From: Porticoccaceae bacterium
GTDB taxonomy: Bacteria > Pseudomonadota > Gammaproteobacteria > Pseudomonadales > Porticoccaceae
Assembly: GCA_902557735.1 (NCBI GenBank)
Contig: CACEBC010000011.1
Location: 1 to 64,000 of the forward strand
Length of the DNA: 64,000 nt
Direction of reading: 5' to 3'
Shown: positions 25,178 through 35,030 of the stretch, in pieces
How positions within the stretch are numbered: position 1 is the stretch's first letter
Layout: the number at the start of each line of letters is the position of its first letter
Notes under the pieces: model-generated
Database searches by the model: none
Told to the model about the DNA's origin: nothing
What the model saw: the letters and a program-made list of their open reading frames with translations, nothing else
Position numbers and translations under genes: made by a program

Positions 25178-27460
25178 GTGGTTATGAAACGATCTAGATT
25201 ACTCTTCGTAGTAGGTATTTTTACTGTGACTGTCCTATTTTTTTTCACAGGAGCAGCGCCAGACGGTGTCTACAAAATAATTCCAGGGTATTTTGCTGAT
25301 CCAAATCGGATGTGGACAAAGACGCCGCTTGATGAAGGAAGCGAGAGTAAGCCTTATCTTCCTGAAATTCTGCTGGAGCAAAGAGCGATTCAGCGGGCTC
25401 GTCATGACAAGCAGATCCTATTTGGCGACACGCATGTTCACACCACAAACTCAGCAGATGCTTTTATGTATAGTCTGCCCATGATGCATGGGGCGAGTGG
25501 TGCTTACCCTCCTGCTTATGCCTGCGATTACGCGCGTTTCATTTCGCAGCTTGATTTTTTCTTCTTAACAGATCATGCGGAAAGCTTTGTGCCAAAGCAA
25601 TGGCGGGATTCGATCGAATCAGTTCGTCAATGCAATCGTTTGGCTGGTGATCCGCTAAATCCTGACCTGGTGGCCTTCATCGGATGGGAATGGACTCAGG
25701 TGGGTGGGACTGCCGAAACTCATTTTGGGCATCACAATGTCTTATTCAAAGATGACAATCCAGAATTGCTGCCGACTCGGCCAATTGCTGCGGCTGGCGT
25801 AGGCGTTGCAACAGTGGCTGCTCGATCGTCTTCGGCTCGTCAGTCAGCTTTACTCGGCATTCTAGATCCTCGGCATCGTGATTATTATGCCTCATACAAT
25901 GACTGGATTATGCAGATGGCTTCTGTACCTCCCTGTGAGCTTGGAATTCGTAGCCCAGACCTTCCACCAGATTGTTTTGAAACTGTCGCTACACCGGGGC
26001 AATTATTTGGCAAGCTTGACGAATGGGGATTCGATAACATTGTGGTGCCTCACGGCACAGCTTGGGGTTTTTATAGTCCTCCTAATTCAAATTGGACACA
26101 TCAACTCACAAAAGAGAATCATGATGAACAACGAGTGGGTCTTATCGAAGTTTATTCGGGGCATGGGAATTCTGAACCGTTCAGAGACTTTGCTGCGCGG
26201 GTTAAGGACGAGGAGGGTGACTGGATCTGTCCGGAACCGCAAGAAAACTATTTGCCTAGTTGTTGGCGAGCCGGTGAAATAATTCGTGATCGGTGCTTGC
26301 TAGAGATATCCGCGACTGAGGAGTGCGATGCCAGAGCTATTCGTGCTCGTCAGAACTTTGTGAATGTTGATGGCATCTATGGCCACATGACAGTGCCAGG
26401 CGCGACTGCAGCGGACTGGATCGACTCGGGTCAGGCACGGGATATATTTTTACCGGCCTTTAACTATCGCCCAAAGAAATCAGTGCAGTACGGATTGGCA
26501 ATCAGTAACCTGAAGGATCCCATGAATCCTTTAAGAAATCGTTGGGGATTCGTTGCATCTACTGACACGCACTCTGCGCGTGCTGGACACGGCTTCAAGC
26601 AAATCCATCGACTCCATAACACTGATGCTACAGGCGTGCGCGACCCTTTCTGGGGTAAAGTTTTTTCAAGCACTGCAAAGCTAAGCGGGTATGCCGCTGA
26701 ATCCTTGTCGGCGGATGAGATAGATCCAGGTGCAGCAAAACTCTTTGCATCTGAATTTGAGCGCGCCACATCATTTTTGAGCGTTGGCGGCATTGCTGCG
26801 GTCCATTCGGTTGGACGGGATCGAGAGGCGATCTGGGATGCAATGAAACGACGGGAGGTCTATGGTACCAGCGGTGCTCGAATTTTGTTGTGGTTTGATT
26901 TGATTGACCTAGAAGTGTTGCATCCAATGGGGAGCGTGGTTGCCAGCAAATCCAACCCGACTTTCCAAGTGAAAGCTCTGGGCTCTTATAAACAACTCCC
27001 AGGATGCCCACAATATGTTGTAGAGCAGCTTCGGAGACAGCATCTTGAAAAAATGTCTTTAGGAGAGTGTTATCATCCGTCAAAAGAACGTTATGAGATC
27101 ATCCGTATCGAAGTAGTAAAGATTCTTCCACAAAATTTCCATGGAGAGAAAGTGGCTCCTCTCATTGATGATAAGTGGCGAGTATTTGATTGCATGCCTT
27201 CGATTGATGGATGTGTTGTGACTTTTACTGATTCTGAGTTCGTCGATCAAGGTCGGGATGCCGTGTATTATGTGCGAGCGCTTGAGGAGCCCGTTCCAAC
27301 TATCAACGGTAACAACTTGAGAGTAAATTTTGATTCAAACAGTCAATCCGTGCAGTCCGACGGATGCTTTGGAGATTATCGAATAGATTCCAGTGACGAT
27401 TGTCTTGAAATGGCCAGCCAAAGAGCATGGTCATCTCCAATTTTTGTCGATTTTAAATAA
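25178..27460 (+). CDS. DUF3604 protein, PHP-like metallohydrolase fold predicted
   Basis: A 760-residue protein with an N-terminal anchor or signal (LLFVVGIFTVTVLFFF). FGDTHVHTTNSADA (82-95), FFLTDHAE (128-135), WEWTQVG and DTHSARAGHGF (about 463) are spaced His/Asp clusters similar to PHP-type phosphoesterase metal ligands. DUF3604 proteins are large, mostly exported, and lack an assigned substrate. Many Cys residues (CNRL, PDCFE, CEP, CWRAG, CLLEIS) suggest disulfides in an oxidising compartment. GTG 25178 or ATG 25184 may be the start. It closes the four-gene cassette and is 19 bp before an SDR gene. Confidence 0.85.
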   Translation: MVMKRSRLLFVVGIFTVTVLFFFTGAAPDGVYKIIPGYFADPNRMWTKTPLDEGSESKPYLPEILLEQRAIQRARHDKQILFGDTHVHTTNSADAFMYSLPMMHGASGAYPPAYACDYARFISQLDFFFLTDHAESFVPKQWRDSIESVRQCNRLAGDPLNPDLVAFIGWEWTQVGGTAETHFGHHNVLFKDDNPELLPTRPIAAAGVGVATVAARSSSARQSALLGILDPRHRDYYASYNDWIMQMASVPPCELGIRSPDLPPDCFETVATPGQLFGKLDEWGFDNIVVPHGTAWGFYSPPNSNWTHQLTKENHDEQRVGLIEVYSGHGNSEPFRDFAARVKDEEGDWICPEPQENYLPSCWRAGEIIRDRCLLEISATEECDARAIRARQNFVNVDGIYGHMTVPGATAADWIDSGQARDIFLPAFNYRPKKSVQYGLAISNLKDPMNPLRNRWGFVASTDTHSARAGHGFKQIHRLHNTDATGVRDPFWGKVFSSTAKLSGYAAESLSADEIDPGAAKLFASEFERATSFLSVGGIAAVHSVGRDREAIWDAMKRREVYGTSGARILLWFDLIDLEVLHPMGSVVASKSNPTFQVKALGSYKQLPGCPQYVVEQLRRQHLEKMSLGECYHPSKERYEIIRIEVVKILPQNFHGEKVAPLIDDKWRVFDCMPSIDGCVVTFTDSEFVDQGRDAVYYVRALEEPVPTINGNNLRVNFDSNSQSVQSDGCFGDYRIDSSDDCLEMASQRAWSSPIFVDFK

Positions 27461-27479
27461 GAGGAGGTAGTGATAAATT

Positions 27480-28277
27480 ATGCCAACTGCTCTTGTAACA
27501 GGGGCTTCTGACGGGATAGGTAAGGAATTTTGCAATGTCCTGGCTGAGCGAGGTTATAGCCTCATTTTGGTTGCCAGGCGCAAGAAAAGATTAGAGGATC
27601 TGGCAAATCGATTAATAAAAGGTTTTGGCATCAATTGCAGTACTATCAGCCATGACCTCGCGAAGCCTGAGGCTGCTCGTGAATTATTTGACTCGGTTTC
27701 CGAAATGGGTCTCTCTGTCGATTTTCTAGTTAACAATGCGGGTTTATTACAGAATGGCTTCTTCAAAGACATCGATCTGGCCACACAAGAAAACATGATA
27801 ATGGTAAACATAATGAATTTGACTGCACTTACGCACCTTTATGCGAAAGATATGGCTGAAAGAAGATCCGGTCACATACTCAATGTTGCGTCCCTGGCGG
27901 GAATTATGCCCATTCCAAACCAAAATGTTTATGCAGCATCAAAGGCATTCGTGCTGTCATTCGGTCGCGCACTTCATAATGAGATGCAAGCTCAGAAATG
28001 TGATGTAATTATAACGACCCTTTGTCCCGGTTACACCGCGACGAAGATGATGGATAATCCAGACCAGGGGGCAAAGCTTGCCATTCCTATAGCAATGATG
28101 CAAGCGCCAAGAAAGGTTGCTGAGGAGGGCATAACCGGCTGTCTTGCCGGAAAAGATATGGTCATTCCCGGTATCGTGAACAAAATATACTCGATTTTTG
28201 CAGGTTTGTTGCCAAACAAGTTTTTGATCCCTGCCTTAGGGCGATTTTACAGGGCGAATATGACACCATATCAATGA
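27480..28277 (+). CDS. SDR-family NAD(P)-dependent dehydrogenase (DltE-like)
   Basis: A 265-residue SDR: TGASDGIG at residue 7, VNNAG at about 85, catalytic YAASK at about 150, then the PGYTATKM segment. The layout (TGASDGIGKEF..LAERGYSLILVARRKKRL) is that of the DltE/YqjQ-like subgroup, usually acting on hydrophobic ketones or fatty alcohols. It follows the DUF3604 gene by 19 bp with AGGAGG upstream, and precedes an epimerase-type gene by 18 bp, so a transcript may run through all three. Confidence 0.88.
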   Translation: MPTALVTGASDGIGKEFCNVLAERGYSLILVARRKKRLEDLANRLIKGFGINCSTISHDLAKPEAARELFDSVSEMGLSVDFLVNNAGLLQNGFFKDIDLATQENMIMVNIMNLTALTHLYAKDMAERRSGHILNVASLAGIMPIPNQNVYAASKAFVLSFGRALHNEMQAQKCDVIITTLCPGYTATKMMDNPDQGAKLAIPIAMMQAPRKVAEEGITGCLAGKDMVIPGIVNKIYSIFAGLLPNKFLIPALGRFYRANMTPYQ

Positions 28278-28295
28278 TCTAGAAAGGCAATTGTC

Positions 28296-29273
28296 ATGGC
28301 AGATTCAAAACAGAAGAGAATCCTGATTACCGGTGCAAATGGATTTATTGGCGGTGCTTTGATGCGGCATTTTGAGGCCAATGATATATCACCAATTGGC
28401 ATTGATCTGGTTGGGGCTGGTGAAAATATTCTGGCTGAAGATATCTCCAAACCAGAGACTTTTTCTGCTGCGCTTGACGAATGTGACGTGTTAATTCACT
28501 CGGCTGCACTTGTCTCCAACGCGGCATCTGATCCAGATATGTGGAAAGCCAATGTATTGGCAACCAAACGGCTGGCAGAGGCAGCGGTAAAGTATCGTGT
28601 AAGGCGATTTATCCATATTTCGTCAATTGTTGTTTACGGAAACACAGCTGAGGGCGAGTTAGATGAAACACATCCAGTGCATGGCAATGGTGGCAGTTAT
28701 GTTTTGACCAAGTTAGCAGCCGAGCACGCGGTACTTGCCAGTGCAATAAACAGCTCGATGGAGACAGTCATCATTCGGCCGGGCGATGTTTATGGGCCTG
28801 GAAGTCGACCATGGGTGGTACTTCCAATCGAAGCGATAAAGAAAAGCCAGTTTATTTTGCCAGCCTATGGTCGGGGATATTTTCGACCTATTTATATAGA
28901 TGACCTTGTGACAGGTATTTCACAAGCAGCTTCAAAGGAATCTGCTGCGAATGAAATCTTTAATATGTCTTGCAAGGGCTATATTTCGACTAAGGAATTC
29001 TTTAGTCATCATTTTAAATGGATGGATAAACGAGGTCCTGTTTCAGTTCCAACTCCCATTGCGCTGCTTTGCGCATCGGCAGCCACAAAAATAGCAAAAC
29101 TCTCAGGCGAAGTTAGTGAAGCGTCAAGAGCCACAATGATGCAGTTATGCACGAAGAACTGGTTTAATATTTCAAAGGCTGAACATCTTCTTGGCTGGCG
29201 GCCGGAAATGTCTCTGGATGAGGGCATGAACCTGTCAAGAAGTTGGGCCCTGCAAAAGGGGCTTTTGGACTAA
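28296..29273 (+). CDS. NAD-dependent epimerase/3-beta-HSD-like extended SDR
   Basis: A 325-residue extended SDR. TGANGFIGGALMRHF (residues 11-25) is the NAD loop, IHSAALVSNAA follows, and YVLTKLAAE holds the catalytic Tyr/Lys at about 136-140. RPGDVYGPGSRPW is the substrate-side motif. Such enzymes act on nucleotide sugars, but this style is also found in 3-beta-hydroxysteroid dehydrogenase/isomerase-like proteins. The neighbouring acyl-CoA ligase and TonB receptor favour lipid or steroid-like substrates, not sugars; that is context only. Confidence 0.83.
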   Translation: MADSKQKRILITGANGFIGGALMRHFEANDISPIGIDLVGAGENILAEDISKPETFSAALDECDVLIHSAALVSNAASDPDMWKANVLATKRLAEAAVKYRVRRFIHISSIVVYGNTAEGELDETHPVHGNGGSYVLTKLAAEHAVLASAINSSMETVIIRPGDVYGPGSRPWVVLPIEAIKKSQFILPAYGRGYFRPIYIDDLVTGISQAASKESAANEIFNMSCKGYISTKEFFSHHFKWMDKRGPVSVPTPIALLCASAATKIAKLSGEVSEASRATMMQLCTKNWFNISKAEHLLGWRPEMSLDEGMNLSRSWALQKGLLD

Positions 29274-29348
29274 CGAACGATCAATCCAAAGGCATTGAGT
29301 TGATTTTATTTTAAACCCTCATGGTAAATTCTTATCGCTGAATTTCAA

Positions 29349-31028
29349 ATGGAGCACGTTTTGCAGACAACGCCTAAAGATAAAATCCTATGTTATGAGA
29401 AGCGTGGATGGTGGAGCAATGAGACTCTAATATCTATTCTGAATGCAAATTTAAAGGAAAACCCTGACCAAGAGGCATTGATCGATCCGCCCAACAGAAG
29501 TTGTATGGTAGGAGGGGAGGCCCAGCGATTATCTTTTCGAGAAATCGACAGACTTTCGGACAAGCTGGCGCATATTCTCTTTGACCTAGGTTTGAGACAA
29601 GGTGACAAAGCGGTTGTTCAAATGCCAAATGTGGTGGAGATCGTCCTAACCTATTTTGCTGCCAGTAAATTAGGCCTAGTCCTAAGTCCAGTCGCGATGC
29701 AGTATGGTAAATTCGAATTAACTTACATTGACGAGACTCTTTTGCCCAAAGCCTACATAGCTTTTGAGGACTTCATCAGTGATAACTATGGCAGAGCCAA
29801 TTCCGAGTGTTTTCGAAGAGAGTGCCAAAGCGTCATCTTAGACGGGGGAGACTGGAGTTCTCAGGAAGTAGATAATTGGTCAAGTTTTCAATTCTATTTG
29901 AGGACTCGAAAAGTAGATGCCAATGATATCTTTACAATCTGCTGGACATCTGGCACGACCGGTCGATCAAAGGGAGTTCCCCGGAGTTATAATCATTGGT
30001 TGTCTTCAACCCTTGCAAGTGAGGATGCAATTAGGCTTAGCAAAGGAGCCATAATGTTGAATCCTTTTCCTTTCATCAACATGGCTGCCATTGGTGGATT
30101 CCTGTTTTACTGGCTTAAGTTGGGAGCGAAGATGATTCTTCATCACCCATTTGATTCCGAAATATTGCTTTCACAACTTCAAGAAGAGCAAGTTCAGTAC
30201 ACCGTTTTTCCTCCCGCAGTGCTGACCAGGTTACTTCACGCTAAGGATCAGATAAAGAGCAATTTTGATTTATCTAATCTTAGTATCGTCGGTTCTGGCA
30301 GTGCGCCGCTGGAACCCTCAATGATAGCGGGCTTTAAATTGGAGTTTGGGATCGAGGTGGTAAACATTTTTGGCTCGAATGAAGGCATGAGTTTGTTATC
30401 AGACCCGTTTGATGTGCCTGATTCAGAGGAACGAGCAAGTTTCTTTCCCCGTTTTGGGCGAGCTGAATTCAAATGGGATAATAGGATTTCTGAGCGAATC
30501 AGCACTAAATTAGTTGACATTGAATCCGGGGAAGAAATAACCTATCCAGGTCGGATCGGGGAGTGCTATCTTGCCGGTCCGACCGTATTTGACGGTTACT
30601 ACAACTCGCCAGAAGATGATCAGGAAGCCTTCACCTCGGATGGCTATTTTCGTTCCGGGGACCTCTTTGAGATCGTGGGGCAACGAAATCAATATTATCG
30701 TTTCGTTGGACGACGGAAATCTTTGATCATTCGGGGAGGCATTAACATATCTCCTGAGGAGCTAGATGAGGTATTGAATCGCCACCCATCAATTTTAGAT
30801 GGAGCAGTGGCCAGCTTTCCAGACCCCATTTTGGGGGAGAAGATATGCGCCTTTGTCGTTCCTCATCAAGGGAGGACTATCTCGCTTGATCAGTTGAACG
30901 ATTTTTTGCGCACCTTGGGGATGGCGAAGTATAAGTGGCCTGAGCGGCTTAAAATTATCGAAGCTTTGCCTAGAAACGTCATGAATAAGATTGATAGAAA
31001 AAAACTGCAACAGACTATAGCGATTTGA
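29349..31028 (+). CDS. AMP-binding acyl-CoA ligase
   Basis: A 559-residue adenylate-forming enzyme. TSGTTGRSKGVPRS (about 204-217) is the phosphate loop, FGSNEGMSLL corresponds to the adenine-binding A5 region, and GYFRSGDLFEIVGQ plus GRRKSLIIRGGINISPEEL are the hinge and A8 motifs. The catalytic Lys is in RNVMNKIDRKKL. It should activate a carboxylic acid to its CoA thioester. Length and divergence in the acid-binding part do not allow a substrate call. It follows the epimerase by 75 bp. Confidence 0.88.
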   Translation: MEHVLQTTPKDKILCYEKRGWWSNETLISILNANLKENPDQEALIDPPNRSCMVGGEAQRLSFREIDRLSDKLAHILFDLGLRQGDKAVVQMPNVVEIVLTYFAASKLGLVLSPVAMQYGKFELTYIDETLLPKAYIAFEDFISDNYGRANSECFRRECQSVILDGGDWSSQEVDNWSSFQFYLRTRKVDANDIFTICWTSGTTGRSKGVPRSYNHWLSSTLASEDAIRLSKGAIMLNPFPFINMAAIGGFLFYWLKLGAKMILHHPFDSEILLSQLQEEQVQYTVFPPAVLTRLLHAKDQIKSNFDLSNLSIVGSGSAPLEPSMIAGFKLEFGIEVVNIFGSNEGMSLLSDPFDVPDSEERASFFPRFGRAEFKWDNRISERISTKLVDIESGEEITYPGRIGECYLAGPTVFDGYYNSPEDDQEAFTSDGYFRSGDLFEIVGQRNQYYRFVGRRKSLIIRGGINISPEELDEVLNRHPSILDGAVASFPDPILGEKICAFVVPHQGRTISLDQLNDFLRTLGMAKYKWPERLKIIEALPRNVMNKIDRKKLQQTIAI

Positions 31029-31152
31029 CTGATACACAACATCTGTTTTCAAAATTCTTCACAATTCTATTGTATCAATGCCCCCAGATAGTGCAATATG
31101 CGAGCTGTTGCTCTGGAGAAAATGTGTTCAAAAGTCATGAGGGGGATGAGTG

Positions 31153-33441
31153 ATGACAGTCAGGATTAAAATTTTTATTGCTTTAGTCGGGTTTGCAACT
31201 ATCTGCACAAGCTTTGTATCGGCGCAGTCGTTGGAAGAAATTGTGGTGACCGCGCAGAAACGTGTCGAGTCGTTGAGTGAAGTTCCGATTTCTATTTCCG
31301 CAGTGTCGGGTGAAACATTAGAGAATAGGAGTATCGATAGTCTGGCGACGCTCTCGCAGTCGATGCCGAATGTGAATATTTTTGAGGGAGCAATTGACTC
31401 CACAATTCAAGTGCGAGGTGTGACAACTGGCAATAACAAAGGCTTCGAGCAATCGGTGGCGATGTATTTCGATGGAGTTCCTTACGGAAGAGCCCAACTC
31501 GTTAGAACGCCACTCGTAGATCTCGAGCGAGTTGAAGTACTCCGAGGCCCGCAGCCAACTATCTTCGGGAAAAACGCTATAGCGGGTGCCATCAGCGTAA
31601 TATCTGCAAAACCAACTGATGAATTTGAAGGCAAGATCTCGGTCTCTTACGAGTCCGAGCATGAGGAGTCTCAAGTGCTTGGCGTTGTTTCGGGACCTCT
31701 TTCGGATTCGCTCAGCGGTCGGTTAACAGTTTCCTACAGAGATATGGATGGCTGGGTCAATAATACCCAGATGCAGCGAATGGAACCACAGAGAGAAGAG
31801 AGTTACGTTCGAGCTCAATTAGCATGGGATGATGGCGAGGACCTAAGAATAAATTTCAAGGCAGAAGCCGCGGACTTTGACAGCCTGGGTTACTCAATGG
31901 AAAACTTAAATCCTCAGAGTGGTTTTGGTCTGGTCTTTGCGGGACCGATCGGAGTTGAGCTTGAGGAAGACTGGGTTCGAGCTAGCGGCGATGTTTATTC
32001 GAATAACAAGATGCAGAGTTTCGTGCTTACAGCTGATAATGAATGGAACGGCCTCTCGATAACCTCTGTGTCAGCTTTCGTTGAATATGACAGTAGTGAG
32101 GTCTTGGATGTGGACTATACTAGGAACATCATTCTGGATGGTACTAACCAATCCGAAGACTTCGAGCAGTTTTCACAAGAAATTCGTATCGCGTCTCCAG
32201 GAGATGAACGCTTCGACTATATCGGAGGAATCTTTTATCAGACCGAGGACGTTTATGTAACGGATGGCGTCCCCTTGGGAAGCTTTTTTGTGCTTGCCGG
32301 ACCACCTATCTCCCTCGTAAATGGCACGCGGTGGGCAAGGCAATATGAACAAAGCTCCGACCGATGGTCAGTTTTCGCGCAAGGTGACTATGATATTTCC
32401 GAACAGCTAAATGTCACAGTTGGTGCGCGTTATACGAAAGAAGAAAAAGATGCTATGCGATCGCTTTCCGTGTATGGCCCCGATGGCAACTTGGCTGGGC
32501 TACCAATTCTTGGGCTATGGGCAGCTGTATTAAATGTGTATCCGCATAACATTTCGGGGTCTCGAGAGGAAAGTTCATTTGATCCATTGGTGCGTTTTCA
32601 GTATCGAATGAATGATGACCTCGCGTTTCATGTTTCCTATTCTGAGGGCTCGAAAGGTGGCGGGTTCGATATCCGGAGCAACTCCGCTCCGGGAACGGCT
32701 ACAGTTACAGGTGCGCCAGCGGGGACTTTCGAGTTCCAGAATGAGGACGCAGAAAATATTGAGTTAGGCCTAAAGTATGCCTCTGATCGGGTCCAGTTCA
32801 ATCTAACCTTGTTTAAAACTGAGTATGAGAATCAACAGACGTCAATCTTCGATGGTGTTTTGAGCTTTTTCGTGGGCAATGTTTCTGCCTCGGAGTTAGA
32901 AGGAGTTGAAGTTGACGGACGTTTCCTCATATCAGATGGTCTTGAGCTTTATGCCAGCGCTGCCTCAATTGATTTTAAGTACACCGATTTTAAAACAGGT
33001 CAATGTGGTTTCAGCGAAACACCTGTCGCGGGCTATTGTGACAGGACCGGTTACACTGCCCCTTACTTGCCCGATACGACGGCAAACTTTGGCGTAAACT
33101 ATGAAACGGCCCTTTCCTCTGGAATGCTGTTAGATTTCAATCTAAACGCCAATCATTCGTCTGATTATTTGCTTTCTACTGCGCATGATAGCCTGCATAC
33201 TGAAAGCGGTTTCACCAAGCTTGGCGCGCACATAGGGCTGTCAAGTGCGAGTGGCGCGTGGCGGGTATCTTTGATAGGTGACAACCTGACCGATGAGCGA
33301 GTCAAAGTGGCCGGCGTTGGTTTGCCTCTGGGGAGGACCTTCGTAAGGCTGGCCTCAGGGGGTGCCTTGGACGGAATAGCTTATTATTCTTTTTACCAGC
33401 GCCCAAGGAACATAACATTGAAGCTTGACTATAATTTTTGA
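31153..33441 (+). CDS. TonB-dependent receptor 1
   Basis: A 762-residue outer-membrane receptor with a signal peptide ending around SFVSAQS, a TonB box-like LEEIVVTAQKR, a plug domain (VPISISAVSG ... LERVEVLRGPQPTIFGKNAIAGAI) and a 22-strand barrel ending in the aromatic LDYNF. It imports a large or scarce ligand using TonB energy. The general style is that of receptors found beside catabolic genes in sphingomonads and marine gammaproteobacteria. GGGGGA precedes ATG 31153; a GTG one codon upstream is possible. A strong hairpin follows the gene. Confidence 0.93.
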   Translation: MTVRIKIFIALVGFATICTSFVSAQSLEEIVVTAQKRVESLSEVPISISAVSGETLENRSIDSLATLSQSMPNVNIFEGAIDSTIQVRGVTTGNNKGFEQSVAMYFDGVPYGRAQLVRTPLVDLERVEVLRGPQPTIFGKNAIAGAISVISAKPTDEFEGKISVSYESEHEESQVLGVVSGPLSDSLSGRLTVSYRDMDGWVNNTQMQRMEPQREESYVRAQLAWDDGEDLRINFKAEAADFDSLGYSMENLNPQSGFGLVFAGPIGVELEEDWVRASGDVYSNNKMQSFVLTADNEWNGLSITSVSAFVEYDSSEVLDVDYTRNIILDGTNQSEDFEQFSQEIRIASPGDERFDYIGGIFYQTEDVYVTDGVPLGSFFVLAGPPISLVNGTRWARQYEQSSDRWSVFAQGDYDISEQLNVTVGARYTKEEKDAMRSLSVYGPDGNLAGLPILGLWAAVLNVYPHNISGSREESSFDPLVRFQYRMNDDLAFHVSYSEGSKGGGFDIRSNSAPGTATVTGAPAGTFEFQNEDAENIELGLKYASDRVQFNLTLFKTEYENQQTSIFDGVLSFFVGNVSASELEGVEVDGRFLISDGLELYASAASIDFKYTDFKTGQCGFSETPVAGYCDRTGYTAPYLPDTTANFGVNYETALSSGMLLDFNLNANHSSDYLLSTAHDSLHTESGFTKLGAHIGLSSASGAWRVSLIGDNLTDERVKVAGVGLPLGRTFVRLASGGALDGIAYYSFYQRPRNITLKLDYNF

Positions 33442-33456
33442 TTAGCAGGTCGTCTC

Positions 33457-33486
33457 GGGCAGGTCGCGTAAGTGACCTGCCCTTTG
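33457..33486 (+). terminator. Probable intrinsic terminator after TonB receptor 1
   Basis: GGGCAGGTC (33457-33465) and GACCTGCCC (33474-33482) form a perfect 9-bp GC-rich stem with an 8-base loop, followed by TTTGT. The T tract is short but the position between two convergent genes supports termination of the receptor gene. Confidence 0.65.
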
Positions 33487-33518
33487 TCAAATGCAATGTG
33501 TCTTAACAGGTTTGCTAC

Positions 33519-35030
33519 TCAATCTGAGTCGGAATATGTGGCCAGTTTGGGGTAAGGTCGGAGTTTACCTCTTTTTGTGCTAGAGACTTTGTCTTTGTCG
33601 ACCATGTCACTGTAAACAGCAATTTCATTGGGTGCAGAGCCATTCTCTACCCAATCCTCCAACACTTTTAGCATGTTCATACGATCGGGTAATGGCGCCG
33701 GTAGTTCCCAGCAGTGCCCCATGCTTGGTACCAAAAAGAGGCGGAAGAATTCGTAAGTAGTATTTTGTCCAAGCTTATCGATCACAGCATTGTAATAGGC
33801 AATGCTTTGATCGGGCAAGACCAGAGGATCTGCCTGCCCGTGCCACATAATCATTTTCCCTCCCGTCTCAAAAAAAGCGTTTAGATCTGGGTTCATAGCA
33901 TCAAGAAGCTGGCCTTGGGTCTCGAGTTTTGAAATGTCATTATCCAGATCAAAATCGACGGCTTTGAAGCCATCGGGGTCTTCAGTAAATCCTAGGAAAG
34001 GCAAAAATCCCTCGGCGAGCAGAGTTCCGATAGAGGGATTTTCTTGACTTCCTAGATGCCAGACTGCCCAATATCGTTCGCTACCCGGCGGAATCCCATA
34101 GAAAAGTTTTTCACCTGCAGAATTTACTGGGCCATCGTAAAGCTTTCTGACAACTTTTTTCTCGTCCATTGTCAAGCATGATGTTGTCTCTTCCCCATCG
34201 CAGTCCGGTATTTGATCAAGGTTAATGAAGCAGTCCTGCGGCTTCTGAATTGCGCCATCGATGGTGCCATCGAGCGCATCGCATTGGGCAATTGCATTTT
34301 GCTCTAGAAGGGGCAACTTATCTTCAAATTTTTCGTCGAGTATTATTTCACCAGAGGCATCGAGATTTGCCCGCAGTACCCATGATGCAAAGATGCCGCC
34401 GCTCCCAGATAGATTGAGTACGGGGCAGCCAGAAATAATTCCATTGAAAAGCGAAGGATATTCTTGAGCCGCTTTTGCGGCCAAGCGTCCTCCATTGGAG
34501 CATCCCGAAAAATAGGAGTAGGAAGGTTTTCGTCCGTAAATTTTATCAAGTAATTCAAACGCCGCGGCATGCGTGAGCGGAATGACCTCGCTTGCATAGA
34601 TTTTCTCTACTTCATGGTTCGTAGCCCAACTTGCATCCCCCATGCTTTGGGACTGATGGCCGCCATCGGTGGTGATTGTTGCGTAACCTCGTCGCAATGC
34701 ATGATTGATTGCATTCGAGTGCGTCTCTCGATCAGGTAGGATTTGTCCGCAGTATCCGCCGCATCCCGCTTGGAAGTATTTCCCATTCCAGTCCGTGATG
34801 GGAAACCTTGCTTCGAACCCTATATTCGGTCTTATCTCCCCTTTTATTTGACAAAACTCGGGCAAATCTCTTCGATCTGATACTGATTCACTGGATGAAA
34901 TCTGAACTCTCGGTAACAAATCCACCTCTATTAGGGTTTCGCATTTTGCTTTAATATCTGACGAAATTACGGAAAATAACCCTACGAAAAATATTTTGAT
35001 TTCGAGGAAACCCATGATTACCTTCGCCAT
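33519..35030 (-). CDS. Tannase/feruloyl-esterase-family hydrolase
   Basis: A secreted esterase of about 500 residues. An N-terminal hydrophobic segment is followed by SGCSNGGRLAA, with nucleophile Ser178 and preceding Cys177; HGQADPLV gives the acid and PSMGHCWE the His followed by Cys. The Cys-Ser...His-Cys arrangement, with a disulfide joining the Ser and His neighbours, is the family hallmark. It hydrolyses phenolic or other bulky esters outside the cytoplasm. Start may be ATG 35030 (13-bp overlap with the preceding gene) or ATG 35015, which has a better AAGG spacing. Confidence 0.9.
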   Translation of the reverse strand: MAKVIMGFLEIKIFFVGLFSVISSDIKAKCETLIEVDLLPRVQISSSESVSDRRDLPEFCQIKGEIRPNIGFEARFPITDWNGKYFQAGCGGYCGQILPDRETHSNAINHALRRGYATITTDGGHQSQSMGDASWATNHEVEKIYASEVIPLTHAAAFELLDKIYGRKPSYSYFSGCSNGGRLAAKAAQEYPSLFNGIISGCPVLNLSGSGGIFASWVLRANLDASGEIILDEKFEDKLPLLEQNAIAQCDALDGTIDGAIQKPQDCFINLDQIPDCDGEETTSCLTMDEKKVVRKLYDGPVNSAGEKLFYGIPPGSERYWAVWHLGSQENPSIGTLLAEGFLPFLGFTEDPDGFKAVDFDLDNDISKLETQGQLLDAMNPDLNAFFETGGKMIMWHGQADPLVLPDQSIAYYNAVIDKLGQNTTYEFFRLFLVPSMGHCWELPAPLPDRMNMLKVLEDWVENGSAPNEIAVYSDMVDKDKVSSTKRGKLRPYPKLATYSDSD

